Source: Deltaproteobacteria bacterium | GTDB taxonomy: Bacteria; Desulfobacterota; DSM-4660; Desulfatiglandales; Desulfatiglandaceae | Assembly: GCA_029933075.1 (NCBI GenBank) | Contig: JAOZOW010000013.1 | Location: 1-50,566, forward strand | Length of the DNA stretch: 50,566 nt | Direction: 5' to 3' | Shown here: positions 15,972 through 25,351 of the stretch, one piece after another | How positions within the stretch are numbered: position 1 is the first letter of the stretch | Layout: each line of letters starts with the position of its first letter | Notes under the pieces: model-generated | What the model was told of the DNA's origin: nothing | Databases searched by the model: none | The model's input: only the letters and a program-made list of their open reading frames with translations | Made by a program: the position numbers and the translations under genes

Positions 15972-16514
15972 ATGACTAAACACCTGGTCTGGATTGATCT
16001 TGAGATGAGCGGGTTAGACCCGGAGCGACATGTGATTGTTGAAATCGCATCCATCATCACAGATGATCAACTGCGCATTATCGCAGAGGGGCCTGATATA
16101 GCTATCGGCCATCCCGAAGAAATCCTCAAGGAGATGGACCGATGGAGCAGGGAGCATCATCAATCATCCGGGCTCTTGGAGCGGATCAGGAATTCTAAGT
16201 ATAGCAATAACCGTGCGGAAAAAGAAACCCTTCGATTCATCTCCCGGTTTTGTAAAAAGGGGGAGGCCCCACTTTGCGGGAATTCGATCTGGCAGGATCG
16301 CCGCTTCCTGGCCAAGTACATGCCTCGACTTGAGGGTTTTTTGCACTACCGCAACATCGATGTAAGCTCCATAAAAGAACTCGTCAAGATGTGGTATCCT
16401 GAGCTTACCCCGTTTGAAAAGCGAGACGCCCATTTGGCCATGGCTGACATCAAGGAATCCATTGAGGAACTGAAGTACTACCGGGACCACGTATTTGCGA
16501 AAACCGGTCTCTAA
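15972..16514 (+). CDS. orn: Oligoribonuclease
   Basis: A 180-residue 3'-5' exonuclease that clears RNA dinucleotides and pGpG, and so finishes c-di-GMP breakdown. DEDDh residues are in place: Asp9 and Glu11 in WIDLEMSGLD, the aspartate of GNSIWQDRRFL, and His/Asp of DAHLAMADIKES. Length equals the E. coli enzyme. ATG at 15972 has no strong ribosome site. It is the first of four plus-strand genes up to tatA, spaced by 70-140 bases. The link to c-di-GMP may matter because an MshEN-type ATPase occurs at 44.4 kb. Confidence 0.95.
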   Translation: MTKHLVWIDLEMSGLDPERHVIVEIASIITDDQLRIIAEGPDIAIGHPEEILKEMDRWSREHHQSSGLLERIRNSKYSNNRAEKETLRFISRFCKKGEAPLCGNSIWQDRRFLAKYMPRLEGFLHYRNIDVSSIKELVKMWYPELTPFEKRDAHLAMADIKESIEELKYYRDHVFAKTGL

Positions 16515-16584
16515 CACCCTGTGATCGCTGTTGCCGGAAACGGCTCCACCTGATTACAGGTCCATTTAAAGGAGATAATGAAAT

Positions 16585-16965
16585 ATGGCTCCAACAAAAC
16601 CCATGGCCAAGGTCTGCCACTATACAGACATACCCTCACATCCTTTCGGTGATGAAGCCCCCGGGGTATTCATTCGCTGGCTCATAGACAAGGAAAAAGA
16701 TGGGGCGCCATTTTACGCACTAAGGCTTATCGAGGTAATGCCCGGGGGGCACACACCCCGGCATACCCATCCCTTCGAACATGAAAATTTCGTCCTTGAG
16801 GGGAAAGGACGCGTCATGATCGATGGTGAGTGGCACAGTGTAGAACCCGGGTCGGTGGTGTTCGTGCCCCCTGATGTGGAGCACACCTATGTGAACGAAG
16901 GCACGGAGCCATTCAAATTTCTCTGCGGCATTCCAGTGCCTGACCTGATCCCTAAAGAGGGATGA
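16585..16965 (+). CDS. Small cupin-domain protein
   Basis: A 126-residue single cupin. Motif 1 gives a metal site with His60, His62 and Glu65 or Glu67 (HTHPFEHENFVLEG), and motif 2 PPDVEHTYVNEG supplies the fourth ligand near residue 100. Such one-domain cupins act as isomerases, dioxygenases or binding proteins; nothing in the sequence settles which. An AAGGAG site lies ahead of the ATG. It lies between orn and a small cysteine-rich gene; no pathway partner is evident. Confidence 0.85.
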   Translation: MAPTKPMAKVCHYTDIPSHPFGDEAPGVFIRWLIDKEKDGAPFYALRLIEVMPGGHTPRHTHPFEHENFVLEGKGRVMIDGEWHSVEPGSVVFVPPDVEHTYVNEGTEPFKFLCGIPVPDLIPKEG

Positions 16966-17086
16966 GTTCACCCGGGAGATCAAAGACATTTCCTTCCTCC
17001 CGAATCGAAGCTGCCTTGACTCCCTGACTCCTCGGTGTTAGGATAATCTATTGTTGCTTGAGTGGCCAGAGGGCTGGAGGGATGGC

Positions 17087-17479
17087 ATGAATAAAGTCTA
17101 CCGCATCACAGATAGAATTGCTGATAGAGAAAGAAAAAGGCAGATCCAGAATCACCGCCAGAAGATAGAGACAATTCAAAGGGCGGTACAGTGCTCATCT
17201 TGCCATTTCAAATGCGCCATGTGCGGGCTCCACTTGGAAGGGGAAGGAACATCCTGCCCCCATGCTCTGTCTTTTCAGGATTTCAACCTGTGCGAAAACT
17301 GCCGTGAGGAATTTGAGGACTTCCTAAAAACAAGGAAAGGCGAAAAACCCCCGGAGGTCTTCTGGCACAATCAGGAATGGCTGAATTTGTGGTCCGCCTG
17401 GCTGAACTATCAGGAGGCCATCAAAGAGTTTAAAAAATCTCAAGAATTCCAGCAGTTGATCACTGAAACAGAAGATTAG
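17087..17479 (+). CDS. Small cysteine-rich, probably zinc-binding protein
   Basis: A 130-residue protein I do not recognise. A basic N-terminal helix (DRIADRERKRQIQNHRQK) leads into a cysteine-rich middle: CSSC, then CAMC four residues on, a later CPH and CENC, enough to bind one or two zinc ions. The C-terminal half is helical and aromatic (EWLNLWSAWLNYQEAIKEF). The frame opens at a TTG at 17051, but the ATG at 17087 has a GGAGGG site 7 bases upstream and is the better start. It is followed after 24 bases by tatA, so the two may be cotranscribed. Confidence 0.75.
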   Translation: MNKVYRITDRIADRERKRQIQNHRQKIETIQRAVQCSSCHFKCAMCGLHLEGEGTSCPHALSFQDFNLCENCREEFEDFLKTRKGEKPPEVFWHNQEWLNLWSAWLNYQEAIKEFKKSQEFQQLITETED

Positions 17480-17503
17480 CTTGCTGAAAGTGGAGGTAGG
17501 TTG

Positions 17504-17698
17504 ATGTTTGGTATAGGCATGCCCGAATTGATCATCATCCTGATTATCATCTTGATCATCTTTGGAGCGGGGAAGCTCCCCGAAATAGGCAGCGGGATCG
17601 GCAAAGGCATTAAGAATTTCAAAAAAGCCACCCAGGAACCCCATGAGGAGATCGCCCCTCCCGAGGAAAAAAGCGACGCTGCCGAAGATAAGACTTAG
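17504..17698 (+). CDS. tatA: Sec-independent translocase subunit TatA/TatE
   Basis: A 64-residue protein with a short hydrophobic helix (about 6-21, [15 protein letters not shown]), the [10 protein letters not shown] hinge and an amphipathic helix [10 protein letters not shown], then an acidic tail. TatA rings form the pore for folded, twin-arginine-tagged proteins. ATG at 17504 has GGAGG 7 bases upstream; a TTG directly before it is not needed. tatB and tatC are not in the window, so this is an orphan copy or one of several. Confidence 0.93.
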   Translation: MFGIGMPELIIILIIILIIFGAGKLPEIGSGIGKGIKNFKKATQEPHEEIAPPEEKSDAAEDKT

Positions 17699-17741
17699 TG
17701 CTTGTTAAGCTCCACATTACTCTGTTGATGCCGGGGAATCT

Positions 17742-18164
17742 CTAAAATGGGATATCATCTTCATCGGGCGTATCTATGGGTTCCTCCACCGGGAAGCGCT
17801 CACCCATGGACTCTGCTGCCGCCCCCTTGCCTGCTGGTCCGAGCATTTGCATCGTCTGAGCCACCACTTCCGTGGTAAACCGCCTGTTTCCGTCCCGGTC
17901 TTCCCACTCTCGGGTCTGGAGCCTTCCTTCGATGTACACCTGCCTGCCTTTGTGTAAATACTCTCCGCAGATTTCTCCCAGGCGCCCCCATGCCACTATC
18001 CTGTGCCACTCTGTGCGGGTCTGCTTCTCCCCCGTTTCCTTATCTTTCCATTCCTCTGTAGTGGCAATGCGAAAATTAGCCACCGCGCTTCCACCCGGCG
18101 TGTATCTAACTTCAGGATCAGCTCCAAGATTGCCGATAAGGATCACCTTGTTTATTCCTGCCAT
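17742..18164 (-). CDS. ssb: Single-stranded DNA-binding protein
   Basis: A 140-residue SSB. The OB-fold (about 1-107) begins [23 protein letters not shown] and has the usual [15 protein letters not shown] and [22 protein letters not shown] segments; a short linker leads to the acidic tip DEDDIPF that recruits repair and replication partners. The linker is short (about 25 residues). The frame runs upstream to 18236, but ATG at 18162-18164 with GGAGG upstream is the homologous start. It converges with tatA and diverges from rnj. Confidence 0.95.
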   Translation of the reverse strand: MAGINKVILIGNLGADPEVRYTPGGSAVANFRIATTEEWKDKETGEKQTRTEWHRIVAWGRLGEICGEYLHKGRQVYIEGRLQTREWEDRDGNRRFTTEVVAQTMQMLGPAGKGAAAESMGERFPVEEPIDTPDEDDIPF

Positions 18165-18347
18165 ATCTGTTCTCCTCCCTCTTAGTGGACGGGTTGGCTG
18201 AAAAGGACCTGAAAAGGAGAGGCTAATGCCCCCCACGGTTTTGGGTGAATGTACATTAACACAAAGAAAAATTTGAAATCAAGATCATTGACCCCGGGTA
18301 GACTGCTGGGAGAGGAGCTGCGCCCGGGGCCCCTATAACCTTCTCTA

Positions 18348-18376
18348 TTGACTCAAAAGGCATAAAGGGTTAAGGT
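18348..18376 (+). promoter_or_regulatory. Predicted promoter of rnj
   Basis: TTGACT (18348-18353), a 17-base spacer and TAAGGT (18371-18376), about 90 bases before the rnj start. A GC-rich stem (CCCCGGG 18292-18298 with CCCGGGG 18323-18329) lies just upstream and might belong to the ssb leader or a control site. Confidence 0.55.
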
Positions 18377-18467
18377 CCTGTTAATTCAGGAAAATGCACA
18401 AGGTAGCGCTATAGGGGGCAGGCATTGGCTCCCAAAAACACCATTTACAGAGACGACGAGGACAGTG

Positions 18468-20120
18468 ATGCTGAAAGTCATCCCGCTGGGAGGGCTGGGA
18501 GAAATCGGCCTCAACATGATGGTCATTGAATACGGGGGTTCTTTACTGGTCATTGACGCTGGCTTGATGTTTCCGGACGATTACATGCCGGGAGTCGATT
18601 TCGTAATACCGGACTTCCAGTACCTGAAAGAAAACAGGAAAAAGATCGAATGCCTCATCCTAACGCACGGTCATGAGGACCACATTGGGGCCGTGCCTTT
18701 TTTCCTTGAGGAATTTGCCGTGCCGGTCCTCGGCACAGGATTCACGCTGGCACTCCTTAAAGAAAAACTGAGAGAGCGGCGATTGCTGGAACGCTCCCGG
18801 CTCAAGCAAATAGGCCCTGGAGATCTCAGTAAGTTAGGTCCTTTTACTCTGGAGTATATCAGTGTGAACCATAGCATCGTGGACGGCGTAGGTCTTGTCA
18901 TTGACACGCCCGAGGGTATTTTGGTCCATTCGGGAGATTTTAAGATCGACCAGACCCCTGTGGAGGGAAGTCAGGTTACGGATCTTAACCGATTCGCCCA
19001 CTATGGTGAAAAGTCTGTACTTGCCCTGTTCTCCGATTCCACAAACGCTGAGAAAGAGGGATTCACACTGAGCGAACGGGAAGTCAGGAAAACCCTTGAA
19101 GATATTTTTCAAAATTGCCGCGGCCGTGTAATCATTGCCACATTTGCCTCCAATATTCCTCGAGTTCAACAGGTAATCAACCTGGCACAAGAGTTTGGAC
19201 GAAAAGTGGTCCTCAATGGGAAAAGCATGGTCACCAACATCGGTATCGCTAAGAGGGAGCGATTCATCCGGCTGCCTGAACACTTACAAATTCGTGAGAA
19301 CGAGATCGATCGGTACCCTGACGAAGAAATCGCCGTGATTACTACTGGAAGTCAGGGGGAGCCCATGTCCGCCTTGGCAAGGATGGCCCAAGGGAGACAC
19401 AAGACCCTTGCCATAAAAAAAGGGGATACGATCATCCTCTCCTCTCGATTCATCCCCGGCAATGAAAGGGCTATTTCGAACATCATAAACAGCCTCTACA
19501 GGATGGGCGCAAAGGTTGTCTATGAAAAGGTCTCAGACATCCATACCTCGGGACACGCAAAGAGAGAAGAGCTGAAACTCATGCTGAGTCTGGTCAAACC
19601 TCGCTACTTCCTGCCCATCCACGGGGAATATCGCCACCTTGCCAACCATGCACAGCTTGCACGGGAGATGGGGATACCGCAGGAGCGGGTGCTGGTGGTG
19701 GAAAACGGTCAGGTGGTCGTCTTCGAAGATCGCCAGGCGCGACTGGAATCTCACGTTCACACCGGGCGTATCTTCGTGGATGGGAAGGGAGTCGGTGATG
19801 TGGGGGAAATAGTCCTCAGGGACCGCAGGAGACTCAGCGAGCATGGAATGGTCATTGTCCTGTTAGCAGTGGATGAATTGACGGGAGACACGGTCTATGG
19901 CCCTGATATAATCTCCCGGGGCTTCGTTTTTGAGGACCAGATGGGGGCTATCCTTGAGGATGCAAAGTGCATCGTGCTCGAGGTGCTGGACGAACTCAAG
20001 CGTCCCGCGCAGATTGAGTGGACGGAGGTGGAATCCGATATTCAAGGGCGTCTGAAGCGTTTCTTTTTTAAGATCATCGAGAGGAGTCCTCTGGTGCTCC
20101 CGGTCATTATCCCTGTTTGA
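18468..20120 (+). CDS. rnj: Ribonuclease J
   Basis: A 550-residue metallo-beta-lactamase/beta-CASP ribonuclease with endonuclease and 5'-3' exonuclease action in RNA decay and maturation. The zinc motif LTHGHEDHIGA lies near residue 65, HSGDFKIDQTP near 149, the beta-CASP part carries the FSDSTNAE and SGHAKREEL segments, and PIHGEYRHL follows. Length fits RNase J (about 550-560). The start is ATG at 18468; a GTG directly before it is in frame and cannot be excluded. The gene has its own likely promoter and stands before ftsK with a 154-base gap that has no clear terminator. Confidence 0.95.
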   Translation: MLKVIPLGGLGEIGLNMMVIEYGGSLLVIDAGLMFPDDYMPGVDFVIPDFQYLKENRKKIECLILTHGHEDHIGAVPFFLEEFAVPVLGTGFTLALLKEKLRERRLLERSRLKQIGPGDLSKLGPFTLEYISVNHSIVDGVGLVIDTPEGILVHSGDFKIDQTPVEGSQVTDLNRFAHYGEKSVLALFSDSTNAEKEGFTLSEREVRKTLEDIFQNCRGRVIIATFASNIPRVQQVINLAQEFGRKVVLNGKSMVTNIGIAKRERFIRLPEHLQIRENEIDRYPDEEIAVITTGSQGEPMSALARMAQGRHKTLAIKKGDTIILSSRFIPGNERAISNIINSLYRMGAKVVYEKVSDIHTSGHAKREELKLMLSLVKPRYFLPIHGEYRHLANHAQLAREMGIPQERVLVVENGQVVVFEDRQARLESHVHTGRIFVDGKGVGDVGEIVLRDRRRLSEHGMVIVLLAVDELTGDTVYGPDIISRGFVFEDQMGAILEDAKCIVLEVLDELKRPAQIEWTEVESDIQGRLKRFFFKIIERSPLVLPVIIPV

Positions 20121-20274
20121 GGCCTTCATTCGGGCATCGGCCGGGGTTACGTCCGGGGTGCGACAGAGACATGGAAATTTTATCGTGGGTATTCCCACCG
20201 GCGTTGGGACCTCTGGATGATCCCACCGATGAGGGAAATTTGAATTGAGCCACCGATCAAACAGGAGAGAGAGG

Positions 20275-22440
20275 ATGGAGACCGGATACTCTATTGGAAA
20301 GGAGATCCGCGGCCTCATTCTATTGCTCCTGGCATTTCTGCTGGGCGGAAGTCTGTTATCCTACCATCCTTCGGATAAGCTCTTCTGGAACGTGACAGGT
20401 AACCTCCCAAAAGCCAAAAACCTCTTCGGCACAATAGGGGCGCATCTGGCAGGCACCATATTTTTTCTGCTCGGGTTTGCTTCCCTCTGGTTACCCATCG
20501 GCCTGGTGGCCCTTGCGTTCCTTTTGTTCAGGGGGCGGGGGATCACATCTCCTGTCAGGAGTTTTATCGCCTCTCTCGCCTTGCTCGCCTCAAGCGCAGG
20601 AACATTGAGCCTTCAGTGGGCGGACAGGCTGGAGATCAGGGGGATAAGCATACAAGCAGGGGGACTGATCGGCTTGATAGTTTCTGATGCGGCCAAGGAT
20701 TATCTCAATTTCTTCGGCGCATACGTCTTTCTTCTCACCATTTTTGTGATCTCCTTTATGGCGGTCACCCACCTCTCACTGGGCTGGGCCCTATCCAGAG
20801 TTGGACTGGTGGCGCTCGGCATAGGCAGGCGATTAAGAGATATAGTGAGAAAGAGGGTCGAGAGGAGAAAAAGAGCTCGCAGGACCCTGCCCGCCAAAAA
20901 AAAGATGAAGTTGAAGCCCAAAGTGACCATTGTGGCGCCTGAGCCGGAGCCCGAGAAAAAGCCGGAGCAGGAGAAATTTCCATTCATGCATGTGGCTGGC
21001 AAACTGAAACTGCCCTCTCTGGACCTGCTCAACGACCCCCCTGAAAAGGTGGACAGGGGCATCCAGAGGGAAAGCCTGGAAATGAACGCCAGGCTGGTGG
21101 AGAAAAAGCTGGCAGACTTCGGGGTTGACGGCGAAATCGTGGAAATACTCCCCGGGCCTGTTATCACCATGTATGAATTCAAGCCAGCGCCGGGAATAAA
21201 GATAAGCAAGGTGGCAGGACTCTCCGACGACCTGGCACTGGCCCTCAGGGCTCCCAGCATCCGCATTGTGGCCCCCATCCCGGGGAAGGCCGCCATAGGG
21301 ATCGAGATCCCCAATAATCGCAGGGAAATGGTTTATATTAAGGAACTCCTCTCGAGTCCTGTGTACAAAGAATCCAGATATGAACTGCCCATTGCCCTCG
21401 GAAAAGACATTACCGGGGCCCCCGTGGTCACGGATCTTGCCAAAATGCCTCACCTCCTGGTGGCCGGTGCCACAGGAGCGGGCAAAAGCGTTTCAATCAA
21501 CACAATGATAAACAGTCTCCTCTTTAAGGTCTCGCCGGAGATGGTCCGTTTTCTCATGATCGATCCCAAAAGGATCGAGCTTTCCACTTATCATGATATC
21601 CCTCATCTCCTCCACCCTGTTGTCACCCACCCAAAAGAGGCCACTAAGGCCTTGAGATGGGCGGTGGAAGAAATGGAGAGGAGATACATGCTCCTCTCAG
21701 ACAGAGGGGTGAGAAACATCAACACTTACAACCGCAAAATTCTTAAGGAGAAAAGGACTCCTGCTGCGGATGATGGCCAGCTCCACCCAAGACCCTTGCC
21801 TTATATCATCCTTGTAATCGATGAACTGGCTGACCTGATGATGGCCTCTTCGAGAGAGGTGGAAGAGTCCATCACACGCCTGGCCCAGATGGCCCGTGCC
21901 GCAGGCATCCATCTCATCATCGCCACCCAACGGCCTTCTGTGGATGTCCTGACGGGCATTATCAAGGCGAATTTCCCTGCACGCATCTCGTTCCAAGTTT
22001 CTTCCAGAGTCGACTCAAGGACTATACTGGACACCATTGGCGCCGAAACCCTCCTTGGTGAAGGGGATATGCTCTTCATGCCACCGGGGATAGGCCGGAT
22101 TACAAGGATCCATGGGGCCTTTATCTCCGAAGGGGAAGTAAAAGCGGTCACCGACTTTCTCAGAGATCAGATGCACCCGGAATATGACGAGACCATACTC
22201 TCCGAAATGGCCAAGGAGGAGAACGCAGAGATAGGTGATATTGAAAAAGATGAGAAATATGAAGCGGCCGTCGAGATAGTACTCAAGACAAGACAGGCCT
22301 CCATTTCCATGTTGCAGAGAAAATTGAGGGTAGGATACAACAGGGCCGCTCGGATGATAGAGGCCATGGAAGCCGAAGGCATCGTGGGCCCTTCCGACGG
22401 GGTTCGACCCAGGGAAGTCTTGGGCAGGAAGGAGACGTGA
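20275..22440 (+). CDS. ftsK: DNA translocase FtsK/SpoIIIE
   Basis: A 721-residue septal ATPase that pumps DNA so chromosome dimers can be resolved. About four membrane helices occupy the first 180 residues, followed by a short Lys/Pro/Glu linker (about 185-235), the alpha/beta motor with Walker A GATGAGKS near 400 and Walker B VIDELADL near 520, and a winged-helix gamma domain (about 655-715, ASISMLQRKLRVGYNRAARMIE) that reads KOPS. The linker is far shorter than that of E. coli FtsK. ATG at 20275 has AGGAG 7 bases upstream; the frame also has a TTG at 20245. lolA begins one base after the stop. Confidence 0.95.
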   Translation: METGYSIGKEIRGLILLLLAFLLGGSLLSYHPSDKLFWNVTGNLPKAKNLFGTIGAHLAGTIFFLLGFASLWLPIGLVALAFLLFRGRGITSPVRSFIASLALLASSAGTLSLQWADRLEIRGISIQAGGLIGLIVSDAAKDYLNFFGAYVFLLTIFVISFMAVTHLSLGWALSRVGLVALGIGRRLRDIVRKRVERRKRARRTLPAKKKMKLKPKVTIVAPEPEPEKKPEQEKFPFMHVAGKLKLPSLDLLNDPPEKVDRGIQRESLEMNARLVEKKLADFGVDGEIVEILPGPVITMYEFKPAPGIKISKVAGLSDDLALALRAPSIRIVAPIPGKAAIGIEIPNNRREMVYIKELLSSPVYKESRYELPIALGKDITGAPVVTDLAKMPHLLVAGATGAGKSVSINTMINSLLFKVSPEMVRFLMIDPKRIELSTYHDIPHLLHPVVTHPKEATKALRWAVEEMERRYMLLSDRGVRNINTYNRKILKEKRTPAADDGQLHPRPLPYIILVIDELADLMMASSREVEESITRLAQMARAAGIHLIIATQRPSVDVLTGIIKANFPARISFQVSSRVDSRTILDTIGAETLLGEGDMLFMPPGIGRITRIHGAFISEGEVKAVTDFLRDQMHPEYDETILSEMAKEENAEIGDIEKDEKYEAAVEIVLKTRQASISMLQRKLRVGYNRAARMIEAMEAEGIVGPSDGVRPREVLGRKET

Positions 22441-22441
22441 G

Positions 22442-23113
22442 ATGAGGAAGGTCCTCATCATTTCTCAACTGGGTTGCCTGCTCCTGGTATTTACCCCTGT
22501 CTTCGGCGCCAACGAGCTGCCCGGTTTGATCGCGGGAATTCAAAAAAAATATGGGGCGTTTCCGGGTTTCAGCATTCCCTATACCCGCGAAGTGATCACC
22601 CGATCCATGTCCATGCTGGGGAATCAGATCCGCGGAGATGTAGCCGCCGGTCACATCTTCTTCATGCCTCCCTATTTCTTGAAACTGAAGCAGGAAACTC
22701 CTGCAAGAGAGTTGATCGTAGGAGATGGCTCAACCCTGTGGTGGTATATCCCCGGCAAGAAACAGGCTTATCGATATTCCTTTGAAAAATTCGGCAAAGA
22801 ACTGAGGCTGCTAACAGATGTGTTTCGCGGATTGAGCGGCGCGGAAAAAAGATTCCGAATCTCGCTTATCGGCCGTGACGAAAAATCGGGTCAATACCGC
22901 ATTGAATTAAGACCGGATCCCCCATGGGAAGAAATCGACTGCCTCCTGCTCACGGTAGACCCGGAACACGCTATTCACGTGGTCGAAATTCACAACACCC
23001 TCGGCAGCATCACCCGCTTTATCTTGGGAAAGATGAAGGTCCAGGAGCATTTTGCCGCAGACTTTTTCCGGTTCGTTCCCCCAGAGGGTGTACAAATAAT
23101 AGAGGAAGACTAA
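22442..23113 (+). CDS. lolA: Outer-membrane lipoprotein carrier protein LolA-like
   Basis: A 223-residue periplasmic carrier for lipoproteins. A signal peptide (about 1-23) is followed by the LolA pattern: GFSIPYTREV, a GHIFFMPPYFLKLKQETP segment (like the family's RPNLFRW... region), GSTLWWYIPGKKQAYRY and the late FRFVPPEGVQIIEED, which matches the common F-x-F-x-P-P-x-G-V/T end. It starts one base after ftsK, an arrangement also known in other proteobacteria. Its TAA overlaps the stop codon of the convergent VWA gene. Confidence 0.85.
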   Translation: MRKVLIISQLGCLLLVFTPVFGANELPGLIAGIQKKYGAFPGFSIPYTREVITRSMSMLGNQIRGDVAAGHIFFMPPYFLKLKQETPARELIVGDGSTLWWYIPGKKQAYRYSFEKFGKELRLLTDVFRGLSGAEKRFRISLIGRDEKSGQYRIELRPDPPWEEIDCLLLTVDPEHAIHVVEIHNTLGSITRFILGKMKVQEHFAADFFRFVPPEGVQIIEED

Positions 23114-24285
23114 TGCACCATGACTTTTGAGAGAAGCAAGCCCACGCGTTTGAGGCTCTCCAGGCTGTTGGCAGGCATAAAATAATCCACATAGGGAAGC
23201 GCAACCCGCATCCCCCCGCAGACCGGCTCGTAGTCAGGATCCCCTGCAAGGGGATTCAACCATATCACGCAGTATGCCATGCGGCTCAAGGCCGCCATCT
23301 CACGCCTCAACAAATCTTTTCCCCCCAGATCCCAGCCATCACTGAGAATGAGCACAACGGTTCGCTTATTGAGAAGCCTCGCGCCCTGCTCCTTGTTGAA
23401 CTGGTGGAGGGAATATCCTATTCTTGTGCCGCCGGACCAGTCCGGAAACAGCTCAACAATCCGCTCAAGGGCCCTGTGAATATTCATCCGTCTCACGGCT
23501 GAGCTGATGGAGGCCAAGGAGGTGGAAAACACGAAAACTTCGGCTCTTGATCCAATCCCCCTCAGTCCAAGTATGAAGGGCATGACAAAACGGGCATACC
23601 TGTCCATGGACCCGCTCACATCCGCAAGCACAACCAGTCGTTTCAGCCTCTTTTTTTTCTCCCTATAAAACAGATCCAGAGGAAGTCCTCCTGCTTTGAG
23701 GCTCTTTCTCATGATGCGACGAAAATCCAAGGTTGCCGACCTGCCGGACTTCTTTCTCCTGCGGGAAGAATTTATCCTGAACGGCTCCATGATTCGCTTG
23801 AGGGCAAGTCGAGCCACCTGTATATCTGCAGTGTCAAAGGAGGAGAGGTCCTTTTTCTCTACCCCTGAGACGGGGCTGTATGCCACGCCTTCCAGCCACT
23901 CCCTGCCGTCGTTTTCGGTGCTTTCAACCCCTCCCTGGCAGGCCGTGTCGGGTACGATTTCAGGATGTAGACGGGACTCCGCCAGGCTTTCTTGCTCTAA
24001 ACCCGACTCCCCGCCTTTCTGGGTCTCCTCCTGATGCCATCCATGCCCCCAGAACGCCTCAAAGAGAGTGGGGAACAATGCCCATTCAATGTCATTGTGG
24101 CTAAAGGTGACCCGGAGTGCGGAAAGGAAATCCTCCCTGTCTCCAAGGTCGATCTCCTCCATAGCGCAGAGGGCGTTGAGCACGTCGCTCTGAAATACCC
24201 TGAAGCCTTGTGCCTTTAGGAGCCGGGCAAAACGAATCACTTGCCCTCCAAGGCCTGGCTTATCAAAAAGCTTTCTGTGAGTCAT
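23110..24285 (-). CDS. VWA-domain protein, CoxE-like
   Basis: A 391-residue protein with a VWA domain in its C-terminal half. The metal-dependent adhesion site is complete: DVSGS (about residue 220), a threonine in GGTRIGYSL, and an aspartate in LILSDGWD. The N-terminal half has a helical region starting with a DVLNAL segment and a variable acidic middle, as in CoxE/YehP-type proteins. Together with the MoxR ATPase 60 bases upstream it should form a chaperone pair that inserts cofactors into, or remodels, some target enzyme; the target is not next to it. No signal peptide, so cytoplasmic. Its stop codon overlaps that of lolA. Confidence 0.88.
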   Translation of the reverse strand: MTHRKLFDKPGLGGQVIRFARLLKAQGFRVFQSDVLNALCAMEEIDLGDREDFLSALRVTFSHNDIEWALFPTLFEAFWGHGWHQEETQKGGESGLEQESLAESRLHPEIVPDTACQGGVESTENDGREWLEGVAYSPVSGVEKKDLSSFDTADIQVARLALKRIMEPFRINSSRRRKKSGRSATLDFRRIMRKSLKAGGLPLDLFYREKKKRLKRLVVLADVSGSMDRYARFVMPFILGLRGIGSRAEVFVFSTSLASISSAVRRMNIHRALERIVELFPDWSGGTRIGYSLHQFNKEQGARLLNKRTVVLILSDGWDLGGKDLLRREMAALSRMAYCVIWLNPLAGDPDYEPVCGGMRVALPYVDYFMPANSLESLKRVGLLLSKVMVH

Positions 24286-24344
24286 CTATCCCGCTGCTAC
24301 CTCTGACAATCAGACAAATATTTATTCTACCCAATAGTTATGCT

Positions 24345-25247
24345 TCAAAGAAATGCCGCCCGCCGGCCGCTGTCCGCCCATATTTCCTTTTTGAACTTCC
24401 TGATATCGTCCCGATATTTGAGCACACATCCCAAGGTCTCCATCACCACATCCTCATTCAGATAAGGCTTTTGCATGGTCATGAGGGCTTGGGCCCAGTC
24501 CAGCGTCTCAGAAATGCCAGGTTTTTTCAGGAAATCCACGCTCCGAATTTTTTGCATGAATCGAGTGATCTGCCTGGCAAACCGCTCTTCGATCCCTGGA
24601 AGCCTTGTAGTAATAATCCTATACTCCTTTTCAAAGGAAGGATACTCGATCCAGTGGTAAAGACATCTCCTCTTGAGAGCATCGTGCACATCCCTTGTCC
24701 TATTAGAAGTAACCACCACCATTGGCTTTTTTTGGGCTTTGATGGTGCCGATTTCCGGGATAGTGATCTGGAAGTCAGCCAGGACTTCAAGGAGAAATGC
24801 TTCGAACTCCTCATCTGAGCGGTCGATCTCATCAATGAGAAGCACAGGGGCCTTATCCTCTGACCTCAATATGGCCTCCAGAAGGGGACGCTTGATTAGA
24901 AATTTCGGAGAATAGATGATCTGCTCCATCATTTCCTTATCTTTTTCGCCATATTCTTCCATCAGTTTTATATACAAGAGCTGTTTTGTATAGTTCCACT
25001 CATAAAGGGAAGTGGCAGCATCGAGGCCTTCGTAGCACTGCAGCCTGATCAGTTCGGTATCAAAGAGTTTTGCCATAACAATGGCCACTTCCGTCTTTCC
25101 CACACCAGGCTCTCCCTCGAGGAAAATGGGTTTTTCAAGCCGGCTGCTCAAAAAAAGAACCGTGGCCAAGGCCCGATCCGCGATGTAATGGGCCTTCTCC
25201 AGCTCCTCAGCCACTTGTTCAATTGACATGAAGTAATTGGACGGCAA
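24345..25247 (-). CDS. MoxR-family AAA+ ATPase
   Basis: A 300-residue ATPase. Walker A GEPGVGKT lies at 45-52, Walker B VLLIDEIDR near 137, sensor 1 VVTSN near 173, and an arginine-finger region with RDVHDALKRRCLYHWIEYP follows, typical of MoxR. The start is TTG at 25245-25247, backed by GGAG 8 bases upstream; the ATG at 25229 has no ribosome site. The adjacent VWA gene makes this a MoxR-VWA chaperone unit. A short helical tail after residue 265 is unremarkable. Confidence 0.9.
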   Translation of the reverse strand: MPSNYFMSIEQVAEELEKAHYIADRALATVLFLSSRLEKPIFLEGEPGVGKTEVAIVMAKLFDTELIRLQCYEGLDAATSLYEWNYTKQLLYIKLMEEYGEKDKEMMEQIIYSPKFLIKRPLLEAILRSEDKAPVLLIDEIDRSDEEFEAFLLEVLADFQITIPEIGTIKAQKKPMVVVTSNRTRDVHDALKRRCLYHWIEYPSFEKEYRIITTRLPGIEERFARQITRFMQKIRSVDFLKKPGISETLDWAQALMTMQKPYLNEDVVMETLGCVLKYRDDIRKFKKEIWADSGRRAAFL

Positions 25248-25351
25248 AGTTCAGTCTCCTATCCTTATCGGTAATTCAGGCATTAAGCATGCGATTGAAA
25301 ACAGATGCCTTTTTATGCTATAAGCAGTCAAGATTCAACAAGGACTTCCAC

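Noticed and set aside
18292-18329. GC-rich stem CCCCGGG/CCCGGGG as terminator or small RNA
   Set aside because: No T-run, long loop, and no match to SRP, 6S or other RNA I know.
20155-20169. GGGGTGCGACAGAGA found also at 39259-39273
   Set aside because: One exact 15-base match is expected about once by chance in a 50-kb window, and the flanks do not match.
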